Of a stretch of DNA of 64,000 nucleotides, positions 20,858 to 31,185 are shown piece after piece. The stretch comes from Anomaloglossus baeobatrachus (taxonomy: Eukaryota; Chordata; Amphibia; Anura; Aromobatidae). The DNA lies in contig NC_134364.1 of NCBI RefSeq assembly GCF_048569485.1, positions 131,524,752 through 131,588,751 of the forward strand. Reading direction: 5' to 3'. Position 1 is the first letter of the stretch. Each line of letters opens with the position of its first letter. Under the pieces are notes generated by a model. The model worked only from the letters and a program-made list of their open reading frames with translations, was not told where the DNA came from and did no database searches. Made by a program: the position numbers and the translations under genes.

Positions 20858-21968
20858 TGTGGCACCCCTGACCTGGTCAGGCACCACTGAGTACTGCACC
20901 CATGCTGGGGGCAGTACAATACAGGTAAACAAGAAGGCTGACCGAGGTGTAATTACACAGGCGCATAGTAATAAGGTCTCCCACATCTACCTTTGATAGG
21001 GACCCCTGGGGAATCCAGGAGGGGGCGTGGCCTCCATGTCCACTCAAGGGGTGTGGTAGAGAACCTGGTTGCTAAGTTGCATAGGCAGGCACAGAGGGGA
21101 GGGAGTAGAGAGCCAGTTAGTTAGTGCAGCTCAGGGAGAGCAGTTGCAAGAAGCAGACTCTGCAGGCTGGCACGATCTGACAACGCACGTGCAGTGGCTA
21201 CCGACGGGGGAGATTGGTCACCAGGTAGTGCCGCCCGAAATCCACCCAAGACTAGAAAGATCAGAGGGGTGGCTGAGAACGGGGACTGCCAGGGAGGTAC
21301 CAGGCCCGCACGGGTTACAGGCCCAGTGCAGAGATTCATTCAGTTTTCCCTGCCAAACCTGCCGGAGGGGGCATTTCAGACCCTCACCATAACACCAGAG
21401 TCCGCAGCCACGTAGCAAAGAGAGGGCCCATAGCTCACAGGAGGCAAGCAGCCGGAGTGACCTGGTCCAGGCTACAAGCAAACGGGTCGAAACGAGGGAA
21501 GAATAGGCAGCAGCAACTTCCCTGGGCGACCCCAGCAGGACTACAAGTCGGGGTCACCCCAAAAACGCCAGGGCTAGGAGGGCGAGTCAGTAGTCACCCT
21601 CACAGGTCAGCCTGAAGGAGTGCCTGGTCTCCTCTGGTTCATCCCAGCTACGCCCGGGTACTCACCCTGCCATCAATTGTGAGTAAAAACCCTGAAAGAC
21701 TGTCTGGACTGTGCTTGAGTCATTTTGCTACTTGTGGTTCCACACACACTCTAACCGACCCTGGGGCCTGCTTCACTCTCTGGAGGCCACGACACCCAGC
21801 TGCACACAACACCAGCCCCAGGCGTCCCCTAACCTGCAGCGGCGGTCCCCTGACCGCAATACCGAGAGTGGCGTCACGAAAATCCAAAGAAGATAACTTA
21901 CCTGTGACCAGACCATCCCACGTGGAGTCCCTGAAGGTAATGCTACACAACACCTGTGGGGCTTCACA
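20858..21968 (+). repeat. 3' LTR of the cold-shock element
   Basis: 1111 bp, TGTGGCACC to TTCACA, about 96 % identical to 16947-18052. Confidence 0.85.
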
Positions 21969-21972
21969 CATC

Positions 21973-22231
21973 CATCCTGGCCGAATCTACGACACCGGCT
22001 GCCGCTGCTGCTCCTGCTATCAGAGACTGTCTGTGTTCACTTGTATCCGTGGTACCTACCTGCCGTTGATCCCCTGGGACTGCCCTCTATCTGCTTCCTA
22101 CCACCGTGTGTGACTATCACCACCTGTGGCGGCTTAAGTGAAGACTCTGTAGCTGTTCTAGTTCACTCTTCCAGGTCAGTGATCGGTACCTTTTGGTCCA
22201 GTGGATCATCTAATCCCGGGCTCAATCTGAA
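21973..22231. other. No gene; flank of the cold-shock element
   Basis: Continuation of the minisatellite target followed by unclassified sequence up to the Tc1-like relic. Confidence 0.4.
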
Positions 22232-22335
22232 AATTGTGAAGTGCAGTAGTATTCCCCTCCCCTAATACTTTGTAGGACCACTTTTCGATGCAATTACTGC
22301 TGCAGGTCTTTTGGGAGATGTCTCTACCAGCTTTG

Positions 22336-23518
22336 CGTGACGCCCTGGACTAGCCAGGTAGTCACAGACAGGCCCTTGCACAAACACCAGTCCCCTAAAA
22401 AGGTAACAGCAGCCAACCTAAAAACCCTGAGTCACCCCTCTCAGGCTTTGATGTTCACACCCGGGGGCGGAGCCAGGTGGTTGGCCACGCCCACTGAGGA
22501 GTTCGGATACCCTGAGGTGGGAAAAACAAGCAGATTAGCTTTGGAGGTGAAAGAGAGAGGAGTTGAGTAGGAGAAACATCTGTCGGGGATCTGGGTCGTA
22601 GCCCGGATACCCTGTGGCCAGGAGGCAGACGGTGGTTGCTGACTGCAAGAGCCAGGAAGACGGCTGGTGGAACCGTAAGGGACCGGGATAGGGTAGTGGC
22701 CCACCGGTACCGAACCGGGGAACCAACTGGAAACCGGAGCACCAGGAGGGGTACTCAGACCCAGAACGAGGCCCAGAAACCACTGGACCGAGTCAAATTC
22801 ACTGATTGGGGTCTGGACCTTAGGTTCTTTCCCACCCACGTCCCAACTGAAGACAACAGCCCAACGAGGGGGATAGAAAGCCAGCGCTCAGTCAGAGAGA
22901 TCCCACAGGCCAGCGTCTGCGGGCAAACGGGCTCTCCCGACACACACACACAAAGCCGGGGAGCGGACTCCCGTCGCGGAAGCGCAGGCAGTCATAATCT
23001 ACAAAACGAGATGCAGGAGAAAGGCAGGAACCACCAAACCGGGTGAGGGACCAGACGCAGCCGGCTGCGAGCACCGACCACTATCTTTTTGGTTTACCAG
23101 AGACTCCGGTGTATCTGTCATAGTGAGTACAACAGTGCCCTCGGGCCGCACACCGCCCCGCACCGCGCCAACGCGCCCGCAACCCCACATCCTAAACCCC
23201 AACAACCGGGCCCCGAGACCATCAACCCCCTACCCACGAAGGGGTCAACACCTGGCTGCGCAACACCGTCCCCGGGAGCCTAGTCAATGGCAGCGGTGGT
23301 GTCCACACTCACCACGACCCGTGGCTGGCGTCACGAACTTAAACCCAAAAATCGCGGCTCCGGCCGTGAACCTCCCCACCGAAACCCCTCACGTAGCGCC
23401 AGCCACCCTTCAGAGCGATGTGACCCCCGGGTCTGGAGGCGCTCGAGCCACCCACCGACGAGCCCGGATCCGAGCGGCTCGGTTGCGGCCAAGCCCCGGG
23501 GCGGTACATTTGAACTTC
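22336..23518 (+). mobile_element. Solo gypsy-type LTR inside the Tc1 relic
   Basis: 1183 bp, from (C)GTGACGCCCTGG to GCGGTACA, with TTTG duplicated at 22332-22335 and 23519-23522. A buried PBS-like TGGCGTCACGAAC is at 23326. The Tc1 sequence resumes immediately after ('ttctaaagcgtgaaatgt...gagattggatgg'). Confidence 0.75.
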
Positions 23519-24249
23519 TAAAGCGTGAAATGTTTGCACAGTCTTCTATACAAAATAGCTCTCGCTCTGTGAGATTGGATGGAAATGACTGTGACCAGCA
23601 ATTTACAAGTCTTGTCATAGATTTTCAATGGGATTTAGGTCTGGACGGTGACTGGGCCATTTGGACACATGAATATGCTTTAATTTAAGCCATCTAGCTC
23701 AGGCAGAATGTTTAGGGCCATTGTTCTGCTGGAAGGTGAACCTATGCCCATTTCTCAAGTATTTAGCAGCTTCTAATGAGTTTTCCTCCAGGATTACCCT
23801 GTATTTATCCCCATCCATCTTCCCTTTAACTATAACCAGCTTCCCTATCTCTGCTGAAAAACAGCCTCCCCACAGCATAATGCTGCTTCCACCATGCATA
23901 CCGGTGGGGATGGTGTTTTCAGTGTGATGTGCAGTGTTAGTTTTCTGCCACAGATAGCATAGCATTTTGCATTAAGCCCAAAAAGTTCTGCTTTGGTCTG
24001 ATCTAACCAGTGCACCTTCTTCCACATGCTCTCTGTGTCCCCTACATGGCTTTTTGCAAACCGAAAATGGGACTTCATATGGCTTCTTGATTTCAAAAAT
24101 GTATTTCTTCTTGCTATTCTTCCATAAAGGCCAGATTTGTGGTGTTTACAACTAATAGGTGCCTTGTGGACAGATTCTCCCACTTCTTGGCTGCTTCTCT
24201 AATCAGTGCTTTCTTTGCTTGATATGTTGGTTTACGTAGATGGCTGTCA

Positions 24250-24916
24250 CATCTCTGTCTGCTCCTGCGTCTTCTACTTCAGTCACCAGGCGCCGCCATA
24301 TTCCCGCTGTGGTCGTGCTGGTGATAGGAGTCAATACCAGTGGCTCTGGTGGGCGCAAGCTCCGCTCATCCACTTAGCTGGCTTTCCCTTGGACCTGCAG
24401 TACCACTGGATGACGGTGGCGGCGTGTGTCTTCCAGCTGAAGTTACCACCATTCAGCTACAGCCAATGGGAAGACACCACACCCTTCTTATCCCCCCTTC
24501 TGTCTGCTGGTTGCTGCCAGATATAGTTTTGTATTCCTGCTTGTCTCTGGTTCACACCTTGCTCTGAATATTGATCCCTGTGTTTTGACCCCTGCCTGCT
24601 CTCTGACTACTCTCTTGCCTGCTGTTTTTGTACCTCGCTGCCATCTCCAGTTTTGACCTCTGCCTGGTTTTCTGACCACGCTCTTGTCTGCTGATTTTGT
24701 GCATTTTCTGTATCTCTTGGTTCGACCCTGCCTGACGACTACTCTCCTCTGGACTGCAGCCTTCCACAGGTAGCAATCTCCTGGGCCCTGTAGTAATTCC
24801 AGATCACTGTATAGGGGTTAAAGGGTTTTTGGGTTCTCTGTATCCTGCTTAAAGGGCGACCTTCCCTTAGCCTGTCCCTCACAACCATAATGAGACTGTG
24901 GTTCCTGGCAGGCATT
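24250..24916. other. Unclassified insertion in the Tc1 relic
   Basis: Interrupts the transposase. It contains a pyrimidine-rich stretch (about 24520-24760) with loosely repeated 'ttttgacc(c/t)ctgcctg...gaccac(g/t)ctctTG' units. No family assigned and no gene. Confidence 0.4.
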
Positions 24917-25289
24917 ACAATGGCCATGTCTTGGTAGGTTTGCAGTTGTGACATTCTCCTTCCTTTTTTGAATGATGGTTTGAACAGTGCTCCTTGAGAT
25001 ATTCAGAACTTGGGCTATATTTTTGTAACTTAACCCTGCCTTACTCTTCTGCACAACTTTATCCCTGACCTGTCTGGTGTGTTTCTTGGTTTTCATGATG
25101 CGGTTTGATCCCTTAATGTTGTCAAATGTTCCCAAATGTTATTTGAGACCTTCTTAGAACAGCTGTAGATATATATACTGAGTTGTGTTCAGTTGTGTAC
25201 TGTGCTGATATATCATATAAAATACAGTTAACTTTGTGAGTGCAATGTGAAAAAATGTGGAAAAGTTCACTTAGTATACAAACTTTTTA

Positions 25290-26065
25290 AAGGCGCTGTA
25301 AGTAACAAATAAAAGTGCCATGTCAGAAGTGATGAAGGAGCTCTAGCAGCTTTTTCAGGGATGAAAAGAACTGGAACTCCAGTGCCCCCTATTAAAAGTC
25401 GCAATCCTACAAATCAATATCAACCCTTTTAAAGAGCCTTGCCACATTATGTAGGATAATAAGCCAAACCAGACACTCCATTTACAGACACCTGTTTTGG
25501 GGTGTTTGCCCCTCATCTGTGCAAATCAGGTGAACTGATTTGGCTACGTGAGAGGCATCTGAATAAGGGGTAAATGTTTGCTTTGTAAATTCCCAGAGAA
25601 GCATTGCATGGCCTCTAAGTCTCCTTATGCGAGCTTGGAATTCTCCACAAGAGAACATTGTACCCCTTTGATCTTCTGTCAGAGGCCTCTCAATCCAGTT
25701 CTGCTTTTCATTGAAACACATCAAAATGGGTGTCTGCTTTGCCCTCTTATACTAAATAATGTGCAAGGCTCTTTGAAGGGTCGATTCTGATTTTTAGGAT
25801 TGCAACTTCCAATAGGTGGCACTAGACTTCAAGTCCTCCTCCTCTCTAAAGAGGCTATGGTATCTTTATATTTAAATTCCCAGACAAGCATTGCATGGCC
25901 TCTAAGTCTCCTTATGCCGGCTTGGAATTCTACACAAGAGAAAACTTTACTCCATAGGTCCTCTGTCAGAGGCCTCTCACCTTCTCAAACCAGTTCTCCT
26001 GCTGTTCACTGATGGGATGGCAAACACCCTGAAAAACATCAAAATGGGTGTCTACTTTGCCCTCT
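25290..26065. repeat. Tandem repeat of a ~290-bp unit
   Basis: Two adjacent related units begin at about 25580 and 25870 ('agcattgcatggcctctaagtctccttatgc' ... 'catcaaaatgggtgtct.ctttgccctct'). The second unit is interrupted at 26065 by TIR elements and resumes at 34828 ('ttatactaaacaatgtg'). A related first part precedes 25580. No gene. Confidence 0.7.
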
Positions 26066-26642
26066 GGCTACTTTCACACATCAGTTTTCTGCATTCAGGC
26101 ACAATCCTTTTTCTTCCTGATCCAAAGGATCCGGGGAAAAAAATGTAAAACCGTATCCACCGGATCCGGTTTTTAACGGATCCGTTATGCCGGATGCGTA
26201 AAAAAACTGATCCATTGGATCCGTTTTGCATCCGTTTTTGCATCCGTTTTGTCCATTTTTTTGATGGATCAGTTTTTTTTAATTAATTTGGTGCATGCGC
26301 AGTTTACAAAAACGGATCCGGCAGCCACATCCATTTTTTACCGCATTGCGCCGGATCCGGTGTCCATAGGCTTTCATTGTAAAACATGCCGTATCGCGCC
26401 GGATCCGGCTCGATGCGTTTTTTTTGCCGGACAAAAAAACGTTGCAAGACACGTTGCCTCCGGCCGCCGCTTTAATTAATTTTGCCGCATCCAGAAAAAA
26501 ACGGATGCAACGCAAAGCCATCAGGTACAATCCGGTAACAATGCAAATCTATGGGGATAAAACGGATGCGGTACCCGATCCGTTTAACCCGTTTTTTTCC
26601 GGATTGTACCTGATGGAAAAAAACTGATGTGTGAAAGTAGCC
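26066..26642. mobile_element. TIR-only element 1 (MITE)
   Basis: 577 bp with long imperfect terminal inverted repeats starting GGCTACTTTCACACATCAGT. The interior is largely made of 'ggatccg(g/t)' palindromic words and has no coding capacity. Superfamily not determined. Confidence 0.7.
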
Positions 26643-26644
26643 TA

Positions 26645-27218
26645 AAGGCTACTTTACACACTGCGATATCGGTCCCGATATCGCTAGTGTGGGTAGCCGC
26701 CCCCATCTGTTGCGCGACACGGGCAAATCGCTGCCCGTGCCGCACAACATCGCCCAGACCGGTCACACATACATACCTGTCCGGCGACGTCGCTGTGACG
26801 GGCGAACCGCCTCCTTTCTAAGGGGGCGGTCCGTGCGGCGTCACAGCGACGTCACTGAACCGCCGCCCAATAGCAGCGGAGGGGCAGAGCTGAGCGGGAC
26901 ATAACATCCCGCCCACCTCCTTCCTCCCGCATAGCGGCCGGGAGGCAGGTAAGGGGAGCTTCCTCGTTCCTGCGGCATCACACGCAGCGATGTGTGCTGC
27001 CGCAGGAACGAGGAACAACCTCGTTACTGCTGCAGTAACGAGATTTGAGAATGGACCCCCGTGTCGCCGATTAGCGATTTTGCACGTTTTTGCAACGATG
27101 CAAAATCGCTTATCGGTGTTACACGCAACGGCATCGCTAATGCGGCCGGATGTGCGTCACGAATTCCGTGACCCCAACGAGTTCGCATTAGCGATGTCGC
27201 AGCGTGTAAAGCCCGCTT
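26645..27218. mobile_element. TIR-only element 2 (MITE), TA-flanked
   Basis: 574 bp, with terminal inverted repeats related to AAAGC.GGCTTTACAC.CTGCGA. TA dinucleotides at 26643-26644 and 27219-27220 may be its target duplication. The interior is GC-rich and the frames are not genes. Confidence 0.65.
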
Positions 27219-27365
27219 TAGGCTACTTTCACACATCAGTTTTTTTCCCATCAGGCACAATCCGGAAAAAAATGGGTAAAACGGATTTTTATAGTTTTTG
27301 TAAACTGAGCATGCTCCAATGTTTTGGAAAAACGGATCCAGCAAAAAAAACGGACAAAACGGATG

Positions 27366-28490
27366 TGTCTCGGGCGGCGGGGCGCTGGGCTCGCTAACAC
27401 TCGGGGCCGGCGGTGCTGCTGCTGCTCGGTGGCTCGAGCGGTGGGCCGGACCCGGGGACTCGAGCGGCTCTCCTCGCTCGTGAATGAAAAGAGTGGTGGT
27501 TTGTTTTGGGGATTTAGTCCGTGACGCCACCCACGGGTTGTGGTGAAGATGGTCACCACCGCTGCTGGTGACGGGGATCCCGGGAGCGATGGCAGGGAGC
27601 AGCTGGGATGTTGTTTTCCCCCTCCGTGGGTAGGGGTTGGTGGTCCCGGGGCCCGGTGGTGTGACGGGGAGGCAGGGTAGGTGAGGTGCAGGGTTGCAGG
27701 GACAGCGTGGCGTGGTGCCGGATGTACTCACTCAGCAATTGATGCACAAAGTCTCCGGTAAACCAAACGGTTGGATGGACGGGTCCCGCAGCCGGCTGCA
27801 GTGTCTCTCCCTGGACAGGTGATGGCGGCTGTCTTTCCCTGCACCTTTGTGTACTGCGCTTGACTACGATGGGTCCCCAACAGTAGTCCGCTCCCCGGTG
27901 TATGGATGCCGGAGGAGCCTGTTTGTCCGCAGGCGCTGGCCCTTGGGTCTCTAGCCTTTGGCGGTAGCTGTATACCCTCACGGTGCGGACGGTTGCCTTC
28001 TAACGGGTCTTTGGTTGTTAGGGAACCCCTGGGGTTCCTGTCACACTCGGATTTGACTGTTGACGGCGACTCCATGCCTAGTCGGGGTCCGATGGCCCTG
28101 CCTGTGTGTGCTGGCTTCACTTCGCTCCCCGGTCGGTACCGGCGGGCCACCGCCTGACCTCGGTCCTACGGTTCCACGTCGATCCACCACTCCTGCAGAC
28201 GGCCAGCATCGTCTGCCAACCTTGTTGTCAGTGCCTGGGCCACAAACCCAGACACTCTCCACTTCACTCCTCTCACTTCAACCTCCTCAACTTCACTGTT
28301 CTTTCCCGCCTCCAGGCCTGTGAACTCCTCGGTGGGCGGGGCCAACTGCTTGGCTCCGCCCCACCTGGTGTGGACATCAGACCCTGGAGGGAGGCAACAA
28401 GGGTTTTATGTTTGGCTAATGTTGCTGTCTAGTGGGGGTGGGGGTGTGTGTGTGTTACCTGTGATGACCTGGCTAGTGCAGGGCGCCACA
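27366..28490 (-). mobile_element. Solo gypsy-type LTR (minus orientation)
   Basis: 1125 bp, TGTCTCGGG ... GGCGCCACA in plus-strand reading, with GATG duplicated at 27362-27365 and 28491-28494. A buried PBS-like block ('gtgacgcca' on the plus strand) is at 27521-27529. The several frames of 100-235 aa inside are not genes. Confidence 0.85.
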
Positions 28491-28574
28491 GATGCAAAAA
28501 TGGATGCAAAACGGATCCAACGGATCCGTTTTTTTACGCATCTGGCATAACGGATCTGTTAAAAAACGGATCCG

Positions 28575-28587
28575 GTGAATACGATTT
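28575..28587. repeat. 13-bp target-site duplication of the L1 (left)
   Basis: GTGAATACGATTT at 28575-28587 is repeated exactly at 34734-34746. Confidence 0.9.
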
Positions 28588-28746
28588 ATTTTTTTTTTAA
28601 ACATCTTTTTATTGAATTTTAACCGAATTTCTTTTACAATCTGCTCTTATACAAAGAGCATTTCATTGATGACATTATAATCAAAACAGTCCCGCCCACC
28701 CCTCCCCCCGCTCTGCGTGCGACCAGAAGCAACTTAAAATGGTAAC

Positions 28747-31185
28747 TTATGTAATTGGTATGTGTCCATTGAGCAGTTCAAGAAGGTACCAAGAGGTCTG
28801 TCCAAACTGAGATTTAAGTCTATCCTTAAGCACTGTAGCCAAGTTAGGTATAAATAAAGACCATGTTTCAAAGAAACGCTTCGTCAGCTTCTCCTTATTC
28901 GACAGTGCATCCAGCCAGTCCATTTTGAATATGAACATTAGTTTTGTTTGGATAAACGCTAGAGAGGGTGCTTCAGGGTTTACCCAGAGATGTAGGATAC
29001 TTTTCCTAGTGGCCGAGGCCCAAATAGTTAACATTGCCCTGGTACCTCTCGGAAGACTTTGTTGAGCCTCCTCCAACATGTTAAAAATCGCCCACTGTGG
29101 TGTCAGAGCAAACTGAATATTGTATGTGTTTTGTAAGACTGAGTGAACGCTTCTCCATACTCCCTGTGTCTGAACACAGTCCCATAAGTGGTGAAACAGG
29201 TCAGTGTCTCTTATGCCACATTTAGAACAAGAGTATAAGGCATTTGTGTCCATTTTTGATTGAATTTTTGGAGTAATATATGCTCTATGTAGAATCATCA
29301 AGGCCATATCTGTGTAGCTACTGGACGACAGAAATTTACGTTGCAACAGCGTGGCTTGTAAAAAATCCTTTACCTCGAACTCTGGCATGTCTACCTTCCA
29401 TTTTGCTGGACCTGTTGTTTTCCCCTCCCATGTCCAAACTGTACGCAACATTGAATAAACCTGACTAGTCGAGGACGCCTGGCTTCTTGCCCTCCTAAGA
29501 AAGTTATCCACACTTCCTCCAAGATCTCCCTTTGGCTTGTCAACAAGATATTTTTGTGCCAAGCTACGCGCCTGAAGAAAAAGAAAAGGCTGACCCACAA
29601 AAGCTGGAAATCGGTGTGCCGCCTTCTCGTAAGAAAGCAACGACCAATCAGGCTCCATTAGATCTGCAGCATAAGCACAACCCTGCATTGACAATGTTTC
29701 ATAAATCCTCGGAGGGCGACCCTGGAGGAATCTCGGATTTCCAATAAAGGGTTGAAATGGGGAACTTGAAGTGTTAATTTTACCAAGTTTCCTCACCTTC
29801 CTCCACGTTTGTATAGTATGCCATAGTGTTGGATGATCCCTAACCTCACTCGGTATTTCCTCGTTCCCTAAATGCAGCAATGCTGTTAACGAGACTTGTG
29901 AACATAGCTGTTGTTCCAATTGTACATTGGCAAAGTGAGATACTCCTCGCACCCAGTCCACCACATATCTAAAATTTGCTGCTAGATTATATCTGCCCAG
30001 ATCTGGAAGATTTATGCCCCCTGCCCCTTTTGGTAATTGAAGCTTGATTAAGCTGATCCTAGTACGCCCCTTGTGCCCCCAAATGAATTTTCCAAAGGAT
30101 GAATTTAGTAGCTTAATATCTGATTTGCGTAGAAGCAACGGGAGAGTCTGAAATAAGAACATTATTTTGGGGAATGCTACCATTTTAATTAAGTGACATC
30201 GGCCCGAAAAGGATATTTTCAGATGTTTCCAAGATTGGAGTAGATGTATTAATGAATTTATAAGAGGCTTATAATTAATTTGATATAGTAACAAGGGGTT
30301 TGCTGGGAGCTGAATCCCCAAATATTTAGTGGACCTGGTACACCACTGGAAGGGAAATAAATTATCAATTTTACCCGATTTGTACATTGCCAATGCCTCA
30401 GTTTTTTTGTAATTTACCCTGAAGCCTGAGGCCTTTCCAAAATTATTCAATGTGTTCATTATCTCTGGAATCGCTTGAGAGGGATTGGCAATAAACAATA
30501 AAATATCATCGGCAAAAGCCAAAAGTTTAATTGTTGTCCCACCGACTCTCATGCCCTGAAATATTGCTAAATTATGTAGGGTCCTCAACATTGGGTCCAG
30601 AGCCAAATTAAACAATAAAGGTGACAAGGGACACCCCTGCCTCGTTCCCCTCTGTACCTCAAATGGCTCAGAGAATGTATTATTTATAGATAGTCTGCAT
30701 TTGGGTTCTGTGTATATCATCTTGACTGCTTCGCAAAACCAGGATCCCACCTGGCGACATGCCAAAAGATTATGTAAATAGGCCCAAGAGACCCTGTCAA
30801 AGGCCTTGTCCGCATCAAGGCTAACTACTATATGTTTGGTACATCTATGCTTCCTACTATAAGAGATAGCCCCAATAGCCGTCCTGATGTTATAGGTGAT
30901 GGATTTCCCGTGCACGAATCCCGTTTGGAAGGGCAGAATAAGATCTGGAATCACTTGTTGTAATCTACCAGCTAGTATTTTAGTAAAGATTTTAAAATCA
31001 GAGTTGAGTAATGAGATGGGTCTGTATCCCTCCACCTGTAGTGGGTCTGTATCCCTCCACCTGTAGTGGGTCTGTATCCCTCCACCTGTAGTGGGTCTGT
31101 ATCCCTCCACCTGTAGTGGGTCTGTATCCCTCCACCTGTAGTGGGTCTGTGTCCCTCCACCTGTAGTGGGTCTGTATCCCTCCAC
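28747..31185 (-). CDS. L1 ORF2, reverse transcriptase part (frame after the minisatellite)
   Basis: 812 aa counting repeat-encoded residues at the start. True LINE sequence begins near YRPISLLN. RT motifs: DADKAFDRV, GTRQGCPLSPLLFNLALD and the catalytic FADDILLF. A C-terminal Cys/His cluster (CSKCGIRDTDLFHHLWDC, about residues 675-692) is typical of L1 ORF2p. It makes cDNA by target-primed reverse transcription in the nucleus. It lies in a different frame from the endonuclease half because the minisatellite gained a length not divisible by three. Confidence 0.9.
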   Translation of the reverse strand: MEGYRPTTGGGTQTHYRWRDTDPLQVEGYRPTTGGGIQTHYRWRDTDPLQVEGYRPISLLNSDFKIFTKILAGRLQQVIPDLILPFQTGFVHGKSITYNIRTAIGAISYSRKHRCTKHIVVSLDADKAFDRVSWAYLHNLLACRQVGSWFCEAVKMIYTEPKCRLSINNTFSEPFEVQRGTRQGCPLSPLLFNLALDPMLRTLHNLAIFQGMRVGGTTIKLLAFADDILLFIANPSQAIPEIMNTLNNFGKASGFRVNYKKTEALAMYKSGKIDNLFPFQWCTRSTKYLGIQLPANPLLLYQINYKPLINSLIHLLQSWKHLKISFSGRCHLIKMVAFPKIMFLFQTLPLLLRKSDIKLLNSSFGKFIWGHKGRTRISLIKLQLPKGAGGINLPDLGRYNLAANFRYVVDWVRGVSHFANVQLEQQLCSQVSLTALLHLGNEEIPSEVRDHPTLWHTIQTWRKVRKLGKINTSSSPFQPFIGNPRFLQGRPPRIYETLSMQGCAYAADLMEPDWSLLSYEKAAHRFPAFVGQPFLFLQARSLAQKYLVDKPKGDLGGSVDNFLRRARSQASSTSQVYSMLRTVWTWEGKTTGPAKWKVDMPEFEVKDFLQATLLQRKFLSSSSYTDMALMILHRAYITPKIQSKMDTNALYSCSKCGIRDTDLFHHLWDCVQTQGVWRSVHSVLQNTYNIQFALTPQWAIFNMLEEAQQSLPRGTRAMLTIWASATRKSILHLWVNPEAPSLAFIQTKLMFIFKMDWLDALSNKEKLTKRFFETWSLFIPNLATVLKDRLKSQFGQTSWYLLELLNGHIPIT

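Larger units (their letters stand above)
16947..21968 (+). mobile_element. Non-autonomous LTR element carrying a cold-shock-domain ORF
   Basis: 5022 bp. The 5' LTR is 16947-18052, the 3' LTR 20858-21968, with target duplication CATC (16943-16946 and 21969-21972). The LTRs differ at roughly 4 % of positions, so it is distinctly older than A and B. Primer site 18055-18072 and polypurine tract 20845-20857 equal those of element A. Leader (18053-18250) and 3' non-coding region are also related to A. In place of gag and pol the interior holds two ORFs, the second with a cold-shock domain. It was probably mobilised by the proteins of A-type elements. Confidence 0.85.
22232..25285 (-). pseudogene. 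Old Tc1/mariner-type transposon relic, split by insertions
   Basis: Minus-strand transposase pieces: an N-terminal helix-turn-helix part at 24818-25135 (KTKKHTRQVRDKVVQKSKAG, then NISRSTVQTII); a middle part at 23845-24183 (KSGLYGRIARR, SMWKKVHW.D); and a catalytic-side part at 23699-23965 (GGSSIMLWGG, ILEENSL, FQQNNGPKH). The C-terminal region reaches about 22260. The coding sequence is interrupted by a solo LTR (22336-23518), by about 24250-24916 of unrelated DNA, and by frame breaks. The DDE signature is only partly legible. Right terminal sequence 'gtatacaaacttttt' lies near 25280; the left end is poorly defined. Confidence 0.75.

Noticed and set aside
27024-28323. 235-aa and other frames
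   Set aside because: They span the boundary between a TIR element and a solo LTR, so cannot be one gene.
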